Part shown: one piece after another, positions 17,136-26,982 of the stretch
How the letters are laid out: each line of letters begins with the position of its first letter
Position numbering within the stretch: position 1 is the first letter of the stretch
DNA from: CBFIGX01 sp965662265
GTDB lineage: Bacteria > Bacteroidota > Bacteroidia > Flavobacteriales > UBA7430
Length of the DNA stretch: 64,000 nt
Direction: 5' to 3'
Assembly (NCBI GenBank): GCA_965662265.1
Contig: CBFIGX010000009.1
Location: 1-64,000, forward strand
The notes under the pieces: model-generated
The model's input: the letters and a program-made list of their open reading frames with translations, nothing else
The model's database searches: none
Told to the model about the DNA's origin: nothing
Translations under genes and position numbers: made by a program

Positions 17136-17708
17136 GAGTGAGTTATGAATTTTTAACACTTGAGGTAAAATCATATCATCAGCATTGTTGTAGATGATGA
17201 AATCTGAACGATTTAATTTGATCTGGTCAGGCCATTGATTATTCATTCTTGCACGAATTTGTTTCTCTGAGAGTCCGTCTCTATCTCCTACCCTTTTCAT
17301 TCTTATTGACTCAGAGGCACTTACAAATACAACTTTATCTAAACCTACATTTGCTTTACTTTCAAATAGTATTGCAGCTTCTTTTATTATATAGTTTGAT
17401 TTATTGACTTTACACCAATCATCAAAATCTTCTTTAACAAAAGGATGAATGATCGCATTTAATTTTAATAATATGGATTTATTCTGAAAAACTATGTCTG
17501 CAACATACTCCCTATCTATAAATCCATCTGAATTGTATGCCTCATCACCCAATAAACTAATAACTCTATCACGAGCAGACACGTTAGAGTTAATAATAAC
17601 TTTTGCTCTATCATCTGAATTATAAACAGGGATTCCTAGGGCTTTGAATATAGATGCAATAGTAGACTTTCCACTACCAATACCGCCTGTTAACCCTATT
17701 TTCTTCAT
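17118..17708 (-). CDS. coaE: dephospho-CoA kinase
   Basis: This 196-residue protein begins with the P-loop GGIGSGKST (residues 8-16), followed by the NSDDRAK segment that binds dephospho-CoA and an AILFES motif near 110. It phosphorylates the ribose 3'-hydroxyl of dephospho-CoA in the last step of CoA synthesis. Its ATG directly follows the stop of the YbbR gene. It is the last gene of the nusB-DUF1573-yajC-ybbR-coaE block and overlaps the convergent YrdC gene at its 3' end. Confidence 0.95.
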   Translation of the reverse strand: MKKIGLTGGIGSGKSTIASIFKALGIPVYNSDDRAKVIINSNVSARDRVISLLGDEAYNSDGFIDREYVADIVFQNKSILLKLNAIIHPFVKEDFDDWCKVNKSNYIIKEAAILFESKANVGLDKVVFVSASESIRMKRVGDRDGLSEKQIRARMNNQWPDQIKLNRSDFIIYNNADDMILPQVLKIHNSLLVDEC

Positions 17709-18674
17709 TTAATCTTTTGCTAGATATGTTGTTAAATCTGGATAATACTGGACTCGTTTTACAATCGAAGGTAAGTTATCCTCTTCTAAAAAAATATTTA
17801 AAACAGGTTTATCGGTCATTTTCAATTCTTCATAATCACAATAAATTACAAAATCACTTTCACTTACTTTAGATACGTCATCCATAGCAACCCAATAAGA
17901 TAATTCTACTTTATCAGGCTTCAAATAGTAATCTTCTGACGCTGGTCTATTTTTCACTCGGATTGATATAGACTTTGTGATTTGAGTGTATCTTGCTACA
18001 TCTTGACTTACATGAACAGAGTCAACTCTTGAACTTAGCATTTTGTGTGGCATCGTTAATCTTAGATTTTGGTCAATATCAACATGCAAATTGCTAATCT
18101 CTAAAAGTTCTGATTTTACATAGGAAAGCGTATCTAATATATGTGATGGTCCATATACCTCTATTTGTTCAGGAACAATCTTAAAAGACCCATGTTGTAT
18201 ATAGTTATCTTTATAACTAATAGCTTTTGGTACAATAATTTGAACTTTCTTTTTTGTTCTCTTACTGTAGTTTAGATAAATAGTATCAGGCTTAATATCA
18301 AGTATAGAAAAACCTTTTAAGCTCTTTGCTAATTTTGACTGATCTTGTGAAGAAAGCCAATAAGTTTTAAACTTATTTATTGGTAATTCAGAAACATCTA
18401 CTTCTAGTTTAGAAGTTTTGAATACATTTTTTAAAAAATTAAATCCAAATGCTTTTACCTTTACCTTAACTTCTGTTGGTGGGTCATCTTGCAAATATTT
18501 ATCGATGGGATGGTTTACAAACTCTACAGGATAGGATATGTAGTAAGTGTACTCATTAGAAAATTTAATTAAAAACCAAAATAACGCCGATAACAAAAAG
18601 CATATTGCAAACACAGACTTATCTGTTCCTGAAACAAAAAAATCTAAAATTTGTCTAAATAGGGTTTTTAACAT
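17709..18674 (-). CDS. YbbR-like domain protein
   Basis: The 321-residue product has one N-terminal membrane segment (about residues 18-36) followed by an extracytoplasmic region that fits tandem YbbR-like beta domains. In other phyla YbbR/CdaR proteins regulate the diadenylate cyclase CdaA; here the partner is unknown and no cdaA is adjacent. The gene lies between yajC and coaE, a placement common in Flavobacteriia, and abuts coaE with no gap. Confidence 0.75.
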   Translation of the reverse strand: MLKTLFRQILDFFVSGTDKSVFAICFLLSALFWFLIKFSNEYTYYISYPVEFVNHPIDKYLQDDPPTEVKVKVKAFGFNFLKNVFKTSKLEVDVSELPINKFKTYWLSSQDQSKLAKSLKGFSILDIKPDTIYLNYSKRTKKKVQIIVPKAISYKDNYIQHGSFKIVPEQIEVYGPSHILDTLSYVKSELLEISNLHVDIDQNLRLTMPHKMLSSRVDSVHVSQDVARYTQITKSISIRVKNRPASEDYYLKPDKVELSYWVAMDDVSKVSESDFVIYCDYEELKMTDKPVLNIFLEEDNLPSIVKRVQYYPDLTTYLAKD

Positions 18675-18710
18675 AATTTGTAAAAACCAGAAATTAATCT
18701 AGCTTCATCA

Positions 18711-19016
18711 TTAGGTCTTTAAATTTAATGTCGCATCTTTAGAAACAGCACCTTTGTTAATTCTAAATTTTGAAGAGCCGCCTTCAGCTTGAACTAACAA
18801 AGTATGTTCATTAACCTCTAAAACTTTTGAGTGGATTCCTCCTATGGTAACTACCTTGTCTCCCTTTTGAATTTGAGATCTGAATTGTGTTTCTGATTTC
18901 TGCTTTTTTACCTGAGGTCGAATCATAAAAAAATACATCACCAACACTATTGCTATTAGTGGTAAAAAGCTCATTATTCCGGAGCTAGGATCTGCTTGTA
19001 ATAAGATTGTTAACAT
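18711..19016 (-). CDS. yajC: preprotein translocase subunit YajC
   Basis: A 101-residue protein with one N-terminal membrane helix (FLPLIAIVLVMYFFMIRPQ) followed by the signature IRPQVKKQK and a small basic domain with VVTIGGIHSKV. YajC associates with the SecDF accessory complex of the Sec translocon. Its ATG directly abuts the stop of the DUF1573 gene, indicating cotranscription. Confidence 0.95.
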   Translation of the reverse strand: MLTILLQADPSSGIMSFLPLIAIVLVMYFFMIRPQVKKQKSETQFRSQIQKGDKVVTIGGIHSKVLEVNEHTLLVQAEGGSSKFRINKGAVSKDATLNLKT

Positions 19017-19472
19017 CTATTCTTGTTTTAAATTTACTTGACCTCTTACATAAATGACTTGTTGACTAGGCGTCATGTTCGTAGTAAGAGTTATCTTTTT
19101 ATTTTGTTTACCTTTTTTTCCAGCACTGTTATACTTTACATATATCTCCCCCTCAGCACCTGGAGAAATAGGTGCTTTGGGCCACTGAGGAACTGTACAA
19201 CCGCAAGAACCCTTAGCATTAGTAATTATTAAAGGATCTGAGCCAGTGTTGACAAATTTGTATGTATGTTCAACCACATCACCCTGGGTTATTACTCCGA
19301 AGTTCCACTCAGGAGTCTCAAATGTCATTTCTGGATTAATCTTTTGGTCTACTTGAGCAATACTTAATTGCTTTTTTTTATTTTTTTGTGAAGGGGCAAT
19401 CTTTGAACTTGCAGATTGCTTACAAGACATAAAAAACAATATCACGAGACTAACAAGTAAAATTTTTCTCAT
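19017..19472 (-). CDS. DUF1573 lipoprotein
   Basis: I place the start at the ATG at 19472 rather than the upstream codon at 19520, because it gives a clean lipoprotein signal (MRKILLVSLVILFFMSC) and avoids overlapping nusB. The mature part has the DUF1573 pattern: a WNFG strand, KGSCGCTVPQWPKAPISPG, and a C-terminal immunoglobulin-like fold. The family is abundant in Bacteroidota and its molecular role is not established. It lies between nusB and yajC. Confidence 0.85.
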   Translation of the reverse strand: MRKILLVSLVILFFMSCKQSASSKIAPSQKNKKKQLSIAQVDQKINPEMTFETPEWNFGVITQGDVVEHTYKFVNTGSDPLIITNAKGSCGCTVPQWPKAPISPGAEGEIYVKYNSAGKKGKQNKKITLTTNMTPSQQVIYVRGQVNLKQE

Positions 19473-19512
19473 TTGATTCAAATTTATAGCAAATGTATTA
19501 TTCTTAACATAA

Positions 19513-20457
19513 CTATTCAAGTAAACCTCTTCCTATCTTAATAAGTTGGCCATTCTCCCTAAATTGTTTGATGAGTTTATCGATAACGCCATTTATAAAA
19601 ACTTTACTTTTCTTCCCAGAATAGTTTTTACTTAGCTCTATGTACTCATTTAAACTAACCTTAACAGGAATTGTATTAAAATTGAGTAATTCGCATATGG
19701 CCATCTGCATTATAATTTGATCCATATGAGAGATTCTCTCTTCATCCCAATTGGATGCAGTTTCAATAATATAGTTTTTGTATTCAGTAGCGTTAAATAT
19801 GGTTTGCTTCATTAACTCAGTAGCAAAAAGATGGTCCTCATCATCCTTAAACAAGCTTACCAAAGACAACTCAGAATCATCATCCTTCTTAAGGGACTTA
19901 ATTGATCGAATTATAGCTTTGTTAACAACATCAAAATCATCATGCCAATACAAACTTTTTTCCTCTAAATATGAATGTATACTTTCGTTAGAGGCAATAA
20001 ACTCGATGTATAAAGAAATTATGAACTTACGATCATCAATATAACTTGTGGTGGACGCTTCCATGTAATCTTTGTACAAATCTGATGCGGAAATTTGTTT
20101 AAACAACTTTGACTGTAATTCAATGTTATCGCTCCAAAAATCATGTGAATCTTTTGTTTTTTCTTGTAGTTGCTTGTGTTTAGACAGAACTCTGAGCACT
20201 TGGTTATTTGCAAATCGTTTGTTTGGGTTTAAGTCATCCTCACTTGGAAGTAATTTGGACATCCCTTTATCTATTTTATTAATAGCCACAGATCTTAAGT
20301 TAACCATTAGTGCTAGCAGGTGGATGTATAAAGTTTGTGTTTGTTTAAAACTATTATCTAATTCAATCTCTACATCTTCTATATTTTTACCATCGGAATG
20401 AAAATAAGCGTATAACAATTGTAGTACTTTAACTCGAATATGTCTTCTGTTCAGCAT
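19513..20457 (-). CDS. nusB: transcription antitermination factor NusB
   Basis: This 314-residue protein begins MLNRRHIRVKVLQLLYAY, the typical NusB start, and its C-terminal half carries the NusB helical domain (QIIMQMAICELLNFNTIPVK, LNEYIELSKNY). It is about twice the length of E. coli NusB because of a large middle insertion, as usual in Bacteroidota. NusB acts with NusE at boxA in rRNA antitermination. It heads the run of genes down to coaE. Confidence 0.93.
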   Translation of the reverse strand: MLNRRHIRVKVLQLLYAYFHSDGKNIEDVEIELDNSFKQTQTLYIHLLALMVNLRSVAINKIDKGMSKLLPSEDDLNPNKRFANNQVLRVLSKHKQLQEKTKDSHDFWSDNIELQSKLFKQISASDLYKDYMEASTTSYIDDRKFIISLYIEFIASNESIHSYLEEKSLYWHDDFDVVNKAIIRSIKSLKKDDDSELSLVSLFKDDEDHLFATELMKQTIFNATEYKNYIIETASNWDEERISHMDQIIMQMAICELLNFNTIPVKVSLNEYIELSKNYSGKKSKVFINGVIDKLIKQFRENGQLIKIGRGLLE

Positions 20458-20512
20458 AATACTATTTCAAATAAATCACCATAATAAAAGGTAATACTAA
20501 TTGGACTCTACA

Positions 20513-21610
20513 CTAATTGCTTGAAGTAGTGAAATCAATACGATTCTGAGCAATTTGTTTTGCTGCTTGATGAGTGGTAATACCCTCTAACTCAGATTTC
20601 TTCAGTATTTCAAGAGTTGTATTATAAATTTCTTTAGTTTTCGCTAAAGCCTCATCACGATTATATCCATTTAATTCAGAGTAAACATTAATTAAGCCAC
20701 CAGCATTAATTAAAAAATCTGGTGCATAAATTATTCCTTGATCCATAAGCATTTGCCCATGTTTTTGCTCATCAGCAAGTTGGTTGTTAGCCGCTCCTGC
20801 AATGATTTCACATTTTAAGCGCTTTAGTGAATCATCATTTACAGTAGCACCTAAAGCACATGGCGCATAAATGTCCATATCCATATCATATACAGATGCT
20901 TCATCAATGATACGAGCACCTGTATTATCTGCAACTAATTTCAAACGTTCTTCACTAATATCGTTAATGAATATAACAGCGCCTTCGTCTGTTAAATGTT
21001 TAACAAGATTCATTCCTACGTTTCCGGTACCTTGAACAACAATTTTCTTATTTTTCAAATCATCTGAACCCCACTTGTATTTTGCCGAAGCTTTCATACC
21101 CATATATACACCATATGCGGTAACTGGAGAAGGATCTCCAGAACCACCCATAGAGATAGGGATACCTGTAACATGCTTGGTTTTTTGGCGTACCATTTCC
21201 ATATCATGTGTTGTCATACCGACATCTTCTGCTGTGATATAATTACCTCCAAGTGTTTCAACGAATGCACCAAAACGTTGCATTAAATCGTCTGATTTTT
21301 GGATCTTCGAGTCACCGATAATAACTGCCTTACCACCTCCTAAGTTTAAACCAGAAATAGCAGCTTTAAATGTCATTCCTCTAGAGAGTCTAAGAACGTC
21401 ATTTAAGGCTTCAAATTCATTATCGTAGTTCCACATTCGCGTTCCTCCTAAGGCTGGCCCTAATATTGTGCTATGAATCGCTATTATGGCTTTTAATCCT
21501 GTTTTTTCATCTTGACAAAAAACAACTTGCTCATGTCCCATATTTTTCATTTGACTTATTAATGGGTATTCAGACGACTGTGTATCCTTAAAATCAGTAA
21601 GCTTAATCAT
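20513..21610 (-). CDS. Glu/Leu/Phe/Val dehydrogenase, leucine dehydrogenase type
   Basis: The 365-residue enzyme shows the family's substrate motif GGGKAVI (residues 91-97, catalytic Lys94), a TAEDVGM motif near 127 and the NAD-binding GTGNVG (194-199). It oxidatively deaminates branched-chain amino acids to 2-oxo acids. The length and the GGTRMW segment fit leucine dehydrogenase better than the longer glutamate dehydrogenases. It lies upstream of nusB on the same strand with a 55-base gap and divergent from an ABC exporter. Substrate choice is inferred. Confidence 0.88.
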   Translation of the reverse strand: MIKLTDFKDTQSSEYPLISQMKNMGHEQVVFCQDEKTGLKAIIAIHSTILGPALGGTRMWNYDNEFEALNDVLRLSRGMTFKAAISGLNLGGGKAVIIGDSKIQKSDDLMQRFGAFVETLGGNYITAEDVGMTTHDMEMVRQKTKHVTGIPISMGGSGDPSPVTAYGVYMGMKASAKYKWGSDDLKNKKIVVQGTGNVGMNLVKHLTDEGAVIFINDISEERLKLVADNTGARIIDEASVYDMDMDIYAPCALGATVNDDSLKRLKCEIIAGAANNQLADEQKHGQMLMDQGIIYAPDFLINAGGLINVYSELNGYNRDEALAKTKEIYNTTLEILKKSELEGITTHQAAKQIAQNRIDFTTSSN

Positions 21611-21758
21611 ATTTTAATTTTTTATTGTGTCAGACTTGTTTCAATACAGCCCAAAGTTTGCATATCTTCGGGCTAGATTTTAGGGGCATAGGTAAACACC
21701 CTAAAATTCTTGCAAAACTACTCTTTTTTTTAGTAAATTAAAAACAAGACATTCTTAC

Positions 21759-23513
21759 ATGAAGGCGCTTAGACATCTTAACAAATATTTCTGGAAATAC
21801 AGATATAGGTTTTCGCTTGGGTTGCTATTTATTCTAACATCAAACATATTTGGATTATATCCGCCTATCTACATAGGAGAGGTATTCAACATCATTGCAG
21901 AAAGTTTAGCTAGCAAAAAAGGTGTAAGCACGAATTATAATGAGTTAAAAAATCAACTTGCATTTTACGCACTGTTGGTTTTTATCTTTGCAATATGTAA
22001 AGGTCTTTTTATGTTTTTTATGCGTCAAACTATCATCGTTATGTCAAGAATGATTGAATATGATTTGAAAAATGAAATCTACTCACAATATCAAAGCTTA
22101 AGTTACTCTTTTTACAAAAGAAATAAAACTGGCGACCTGATGAACCGAATTAGTGAAGATGTTAGTAGAGTTAGAATGTATTTGGGGCCAGCAATTTTGT
22201 ACACTACAAATCTTATCATCAGTATTTCTCTCATTATACCTAAAATGATGAGCATAAGTTCTGTGCTAACAATATATGCCCTAAGCCCTTTACCTCTTCT
22301 CGTAATTGGCATTTACAAGGTAAGTAGTATAATGAATATTAAAAGTGAAATTGTACAAAGACAGTTATCAAAATTATCAAGCATCAGTCAAGAAACATTC
22401 TCTGGGATTAGAGTTATAAAATCATACACGCAAGAATCATTTGCTCACTCCCAATTTATGAATGCTGCAGAAGATTATAAAGCTAAAAACATGGACTTAG
22501 TAAAAGTAAATGCGCTGTTCTTTCCATTAATGATTTTATTGATTGGATTAAGTACACTATTTACTATATACATTGGTGGTATAGAAGCGATAAAGGGTAA
22601 CATAATGGTTGGTGATATTGCAACATTTGTTATCTATGTAAATATGCTTACTTGGCCTGTAGCTTCATTAGGATGGGTAACTTCATTGGTTCAAAGAGCC
22701 GCTGCATCACAAGAAAGAATTAATGAATTTTTAAAAGAAAAAACAGAAATTCACGACACGAATGTTGAGGTGACAATAGATAGCACAACTATAAAGTTTG
22801 AGAACGTAAGTTACACTTACCCTGATACTGGAATTAAGGCTTTAAAAGATATTACTCTTCAAATCAAAGAAGGTGAAACACTAGGGGTAATTGGTAAAAT
22901 TGGTTCAGGAAAATCAACACTAGTAGAATTGATTTGTAGAATGATGGATCCTAGTGAAGGTAATATCTCCATTTCAGACATAAACATCAAAGAAATGGGA
23001 TGTTCTGCGCTAAGAGACCAAATTGGTTATGTGCCTCAAGAATCATTTTTATTTTCAGATAACATACATAACAACATCGCATTTGGGGCAAAAAATCCAA
23101 CTACTGAAAAAGTACTCGAAGCAGCCAAAATTGCGGGTATTCATTCTAATATAGTTGAATTTAGCGAAGGCTACGATACAATTGTAGGAGAAAGAGGAGT
23201 TACACTATCCGGCGGGCAAAAACAAAGAGTATCTATTGCAAGAGCTATAGTCCGGAACCCGAAAATAATGATATTTGACAATTGCTTGTCGGCAGTAGAT
23301 ACAGAAACAGAAGAACTTATTCTTCAAAACATAAAAAAAATGAGTAGTCGCAAAACTTGTATTATTATATCTCACCGTGCCTCTTCTATAAAACATGCTG
23401 ATCAAATTATTGTTTTAGATAAAGGACAAATTGTTGAATCTGGAAATCATGATGATTTGTTAAAATTAGATGGAAATTACACAGAGATTTATCAAAAACA
23501 ATTAATCGATTGA
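21759..23513 (+). CDS. ABC exporter, fused permease and ATPase (MsbA-like)
   Basis: The 584-residue half-transporter has a membrane domain (about residues 15-315) and a nucleotide-binding domain. Visible motifs are Walker A GKIGSGKST (379-387), Q-loop YVPQES near 424, signature LSGGQ (483-487), Walker B IMIFD (503-507) and H-switch His539. The residue after the Walker B Asp, normally the catalytic Glu, is Asn508. Such homodimers export lipids, drugs or peptides; the substrate here is unknown. It is divergent from the leucine-dehydrogenase-like gene and has no obvious partner gene. Confidence 0.9.
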   Translation: MKALRHLNKYFWKYRYRFSLGLLFILTSNIFGLYPPIYIGEVFNIIAESLASKKGVSTNYNELKNQLAFYALLVFIFAICKGLFMFFMRQTIIVMSRMIEYDLKNEIYSQYQSLSYSFYKRNKTGDLMNRISEDVSRVRMYLGPAILYTTNLIISISLIIPKMMSISSVLTIYALSPLPLLVIGIYKVSSIMNIKSEIVQRQLSKLSSISQETFSGIRVIKSYTQESFAHSQFMNAAEDYKAKNMDLVKVNALFFPLMILLIGLSTLFTIYIGGIEAIKGNIMVGDIATFVIYVNMLTWPVASLGWVTSLVQRAAASQERINEFLKEKTEIHDTNVEVTIDSTTIKFENVSYTYPDTGIKALKDITLQIKEGETLGVIGKIGSGKSTLVELICRMMDPSEGNISISDINIKEMGCSALRDQIGYVPQESFLFSDNIHNNIAFGAKNPTTEKVLEAAKIAGIHSNIVEFSEGYDTIVGERGVTLSGGQKQRVSIARAIVRNPKIMIFDNCLSAVDTETEELILQNIKKMSSRKTCIIISHRASSIKHADQIIVLDKGQIVESGNHDDLLKLDGNYTEIYQKQLID

Positions 23514-23601
23514 TAATAATTTATTGAGCTTTTATCTTTTTTTCTTTTATTTAAGAGTTTTTTTTTTCAGTTTTGACATATTCAACTAAGAACATAAACA
23601 A

Positions 23602-23961
23602 ATGGAAGGGCAAGACAACAAGACGGAGGATATATTCTCGAAAATTTTGAGAGCAGGTAGAAGGACTTACTTTTTTGACGTAAGGTCTACCAGAGCGGAT
23701 GATTATTATCTAACAATTACCGAAAGTAAGAAACACACTAATGATGATGGATCTTCTTATTATAAAAAACACAAAATATATCTATACAAAGAAGACTTTT
23801 TAAGGTTCAAAGAAACATTTAATGATGTTACAAAATTTATAATTGATGAGAAAGGCCAAGAGGTAATCTCTGATTATGATGGGAAATCAAAAAAAGAAGA
23901 GTCATTGCCAGAAGTCGACAAAACAAAAACATTTACAGACATCGATTTTGAGGATATTTAA
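23602..23961 (+). CDS. PUR family DNA/RNA-binding protein (DUF3276)
   Basis: A 119-residue protein matching the bacterial PUR-alpha-like family: AGRRTYFFDVRSTRADDYYLTI, then SYYKKHKIYLYKEDF, ending in an acidic tail (FTDIDFEDI). Members bind single-stranded nucleic acid and are nearly universal in Bacteroidota. It is a single gene with its own upstream region, convergent with the next gene. Confidence 0.88.
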   Translation: MEGQDNKTEDIFSKILRAGRRTYFFDVRSTRADDYYLTITESKKHTNDDGSSYYKKHKIYLYKEDFLRFKETFNDVTKFIIDEKGQEVISDYDGKSKKEESLPEVDKTKTFTDIDFEDI

Positions 23962-23996
23962 TTAACAAATAGAGTTACCTTCTCCATAACTTAATT

Positions 23997-24518
23997 CTAA
24001 TAGTTGTCTCTAAGCTCCTTTTTGAGAGTTTCGAGAGCCTCGTCTATTAACCACTTATGCTCGTTTATAGATGCCTCTATCACCAACTTCCCAAGCTCTA
24101 AAGCATCGGCATCTGGAGACACCGAGCTAACCTGCTCATTTATCACTTCAAGAAGTTGGTCTTTTGCTTTATTAATAAGCAGCCAAGACTTATCAGACAC
24201 ATACACTTGTTGAGACATGTTATGATTATACTCGCTTCTGATTGTTTTAATCAAAGCTGCATGCAAGCTTTTACATTTCATATTTGGAACCTGAACTCTA
24301 AGGAGCAAATTTGAAGGCTGCATTCGCTCTAAAAATAAAGCCAATCTCTCGTAGGCTTGCATTCGCAAAGAAACCATTTCTTTGGCAGATGCTTTTTTGT
24401 ACTCAAAAACTCTACGTTGATGGTCATGATTCAAAACTTTGTTAAGCATGTAGACAGCAATCATAATGACCAATGCAGCAGGTAAAATAAAATCCAGTTG
24501 AGAAATAATATTTTCCAT
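23997..24518 (-). CDS. membrane-anchored protein of unknown function conserved in Bacteroidota
   Basis: The 173-residue product has one N-terminal membrane segment (about residues 10-27, LPAALVIMIAVYML) followed by a charged helical cytoplasmic part (YERLALFLERMQPSNLLLRV, then long amphipathic helices). I recognise the general pattern as a conserved Bacteroidota family of unknown role but cannot name a function. It is convergent with the PUR gene; the 221-base gap upstream carries only the promoter of the next gene. Confidence 0.7.
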   Translation of the reverse strand: MENIISQLDFILPAALVIMIAVYMLNKVLNHDHQRRVFEYKKASAKEMVSLRMQAYERLALFLERMQPSNLLLRVQVPNMKCKSLHAALIKTIRSEYNHNMSQQVYVSDKSWLLINKAKDQLLEVINEQVSSVSPDADALELGKLVIEASINEHKWLIDEALETLKKELRDNY

Positions 24519-24692
24519 AAAAATAAATTTATGCTAAAATAGAAAAAGAAGTTTGATCTGTAAACAACAAAAATCACGTTATTCTTGACATCAAAACCAT
24601 ATAAGTTTATCGATTGAAACCAATTATTAAAAAAATTGATACCAATTAAAAAAGATACTTGTTTAGGGTACTAATTACTAAATACTAGTTCT

Positions 24693-24700
24693 TATATTTG
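24693..24700 (+). promoter_or_regulatory. -7 promoter motif for the aminotransferase gene
   Basis: TATATTTG, an exact TAnnTTTG match, 39 bases upstream of the ATG at 24740. No clear -33 TTG is seen at the usual spacing. Confidence 0.5.
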
Positions 24701-24739
24701 CGACTCATTTATACCTAACCGCTCGATTTAAACAGTAAA

Positions 24740-25933
24740 ATGAACATTTTATCTGATCGTATTCTCAGTCTAGAAGAATCACAAACTATAGCCATGGCTC
24801 GTCAGAGCAGAGAGTTAATTGATAAAGGAATTGACATCATATCACTTAGTTTAGGTGAACCTGATTTTGATACGCCTGATTTTATTAAAGATGCTGCAAA
24901 AGAGGCTATTGACAATAACTTTTCTCACTATACGCCAGTTCCTGGATTAGCAAGTTTAAGATCTGCTATCTCTAAAAAATTTAAAAGAGATAACAACTTA
25001 GATTATGCAAGCGATCAAATTGTTGCCTCTACTGGAGCAAAACAAACACTTTCGCAAATCATGTTAGCTTTGGTTAATCCTGGTGACGAAGTCATTGTAC
25101 CTGCTCCTTATTGGGTTAGTTATTACCAAATGGTTAAAATGGCTGAAGGAAGCCCTGTTGTTATTGAAGCAAGTGTGGAAGCAGACTTTAAAGTAACCGC
25201 AACTCAAGTAGAAGAAGCGATTAGCTCTAAAACTAAAGCCTTTTTATTTAGTACGCCATGTAATCCTACTGGGTCTGTTTACAGCAGAGATGAATTAGCA
25301 AAACTAGTTAAGGTCTTCGAAAAACACCCAAACATAATTATTATATCTGATGAAATCTATGAGCACATCAATTTCTCAGGTGAACATGCAAGCATCGGTC
25401 AATTCGAATCTATAAAAGACAGAGTCGTAACAGTAAATGGTGTATCAAAAGGGTTTGCAATGACAGGATGGCGTGTTGGATTTTTAGGTGCTCCTAAATG
25501 GTTAGCCAGTGCATGCACTAAAATGCAGGGCCAAATCACATCTGGAACTTGCTCAATAGCTCAAAAAGCTACTGAGGCTGCAATGCTAGCAAATCCGACC
25601 TGTACTGAAAATATGAAATCAGCATTTCTTAGGCGTCGAGATCTAATGATTTCTAAACTAAAAGAGATTGAAGGCCTTAAACTGAGTATTCCTCAAGGCG
25701 CGTTTTACATATTTCCTGATATCTCTTCTTACTTCGGTAAATCTAACGGTCAAACGACTATCAATAATTCAAACGATTTTTGCATGTACCTTCTTAACGA
25801 AGCTCATGTTGCTACAGTAACTGGATCTGCCTTTGGATCTCCGAACTGTATGAGGATTTCCTACGCGGCAGCAGATGAAAAATTAATCGAGGCTGTTGAT
25901 AGAATCAAAAAAGCACTACAAAAACTTAATTAA
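24740..25933 (+). CDS. class I/II PLP-dependent aminotransferase (aspartate aminotransferase-like)
   Basis: The 397-residue enzyme has the fold type I landmarks: YTPVPGLASLR near 64-74, CNPTGSVY (174-181), DEIYEH (204-209), the PLP-binding lysine in GVSKGFAMTGWRVG (Lys237) and a substrate-carboxylate Arg near 245. It most resembles prokaryotic Ib-type aspartate aminotransferases, which exchange the amino groups of aspartate and glutamate. An intrinsic terminator follows at once, so it is probably monocistronic. Confidence 0.9.
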   Translation: MNILSDRILSLEESQTIAMARQSRELIDKGIDIISLSLGEPDFDTPDFIKDAAKEAIDNNFSHYTPVPGLASLRSAISKKFKRDNNLDYASDQIVASTGAKQTLSQIMLALVNPGDEVIVPAPYWVSYYQMVKMAEGSPVVIEASVEADFKVTATQVEEAISSKTKAFLFSTPCNPTGSVYSRDELAKLVKVFEKHPNIIIISDEIYEHINFSGEHASIGQFESIKDRVVTVNGVSKGFAMTGWRVGFLGAPKWLASACTKMQGQITSGTCSIAQKATEAAMLANPTCTENMKSAFLRRRDLMISKLKEIEGLKLSIPQGAFYIFPDISSYFGKSNGQTTINNSNDFCMYLLNEAHVATVTGSAFGSPNCMRISYAAADEKLIEAVDRIKKALQKLN

Positions 25934-25940
25934 AATATTA

Positions 25941-25971
25941 AGTCCCCTAATTCTTGTAGGGGATTTTTTTT
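25941..25971 (+). terminator. intrinsic terminator after the aminotransferase gene
   Basis: A seven-base stem (TCCCCTA with TAGGGGA, loop of seven) followed by T8, starting ten bases after the stop codon. Confidence 0.85.
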
Positions 25972-25999
25972 GTTCTTTTGTAGGGAAATATTGATATAA

Positions 26000-26974
26000 A
26001 TGGACGGCATCAAATCTATTTTACAAGAATTTAGCAACAAACAAGTACTCATTATTGGAGATGCTATGATTGATGCTTATATGTGGGGGCACATTAACAG
26101 AATGTCTCCTGAAGCCCCTGTCCCAGTAGTTGATATAGATACGAAAGAAAATCGACTTGGAGGTGCAGCAAATGTGGCTTTAAACATTCAATCGTTAGGT
26201 GCTTCTCCTACCCTCTTTGCTAGTATTGGTGATGATTACAATGCCAACATTTTCCTTGAACTTATGAAAGCTCAAAGCCTTAATGTTGAGGGTATACAAA
26301 AGATATATAAAAGACCTACCACAGTCAAAACAAGAGTTATCAGCGAGCACAAACACGTATTAAGAGTAGATCAAGAAGAAACTTCTGAAATTGAACATCG
26401 AACTTTAGTCCCTGCTCTATTATCACTAATAGATAATAACAATTACGATGTGATTATTTTTGAAGACTACAACAAAGGCCTACTAAGTAAGGAACTCATT
26501 AGGCAAGTGATCTTGAAAGCACAAGAAAAGGGCATACCAACCATAGTAGACCCAAAGAAAAAAAATTTTCTAGCATACAAAGGAGTAGATGTTTTTAAGC
26601 CTAACCTAAAGGAAATTAAAGAAGGATTGGATGTTGATTTTGATGCATCTGACCCTGTACGATTAAAAGAAATAGTTTCTAATTTAAGGACCATTTTAAA
26701 TGCTAAAAGCGTATTGTTAACCTTGTCAGAACATGGAATTTATTTTCAAAACGAATCACAAGAGTTTAGAGAAAGTGCTCACAAAAGGAACATCATTGAT
26801 GTATCTGGTGCCGGAGATTCTGTGATAGCAGTTGCAGCACTGTCACTAGCATGCAACTTACATGATGATCAATTAATGAGATTTGCTAACTTAGCAGGTG
26901 GATTGGTCTGCGAAAAGGTAGGTGTTGTTCCAATTACTAAAGATGAGTTACTTGCTATTGACCTAAATAATTAA
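26000..26974 (+). CDS. rfaE1: PfkB-family sugar kinase, heptose-7-phosphate kinase domain (RfaE1/HldE type)
   Basis: This 324-residue protein covers only the kinase half of bifunctional HldE. It shows GDAMIDAYMWG (20-30), NRLGGAANVALN (51-62), VDPKKKNF near 183 and the catalytic GAGD (270-273, Asp273). RfaE1 phosphorylates D-glycero-D-manno-heptose 7-phosphate at C1 for lipopolysaccharide core synthesis. The nucleotidyltransferase half is absent, as usual in Bacteroidota. It is followed after nine bases by a K+ transporter gene. Confidence 0.82.
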   Translation: MDGIKSILQEFSNKQVLIIGDAMIDAYMWGHINRMSPEAPVPVVDIDTKENRLGGAANVALNIQSLGASPTLFASIGDDYNANIFLELMKAQSLNVEGIQKIYKRPTTVKTRVISEHKHVLRVDQEETSEIEHRTLVPALLSLIDNNNYDVIIFEDYNKGLLSKELIRQVILKAQEKGIPTIVDPKKKNFLAYKGVDVFKPNLKEIKEGLDVDFDASDPVRLKEIVSNLRTILNAKSVLLTLSEHGIYFQNESQEFRESAHKRNIIDVSGAGDSVIAVAALSLACNLHDDQLMRFANLAGGLVCEKVGVVPITKDELLAIDLNN

Positions 26975-26982
26975 AAGTCTTA

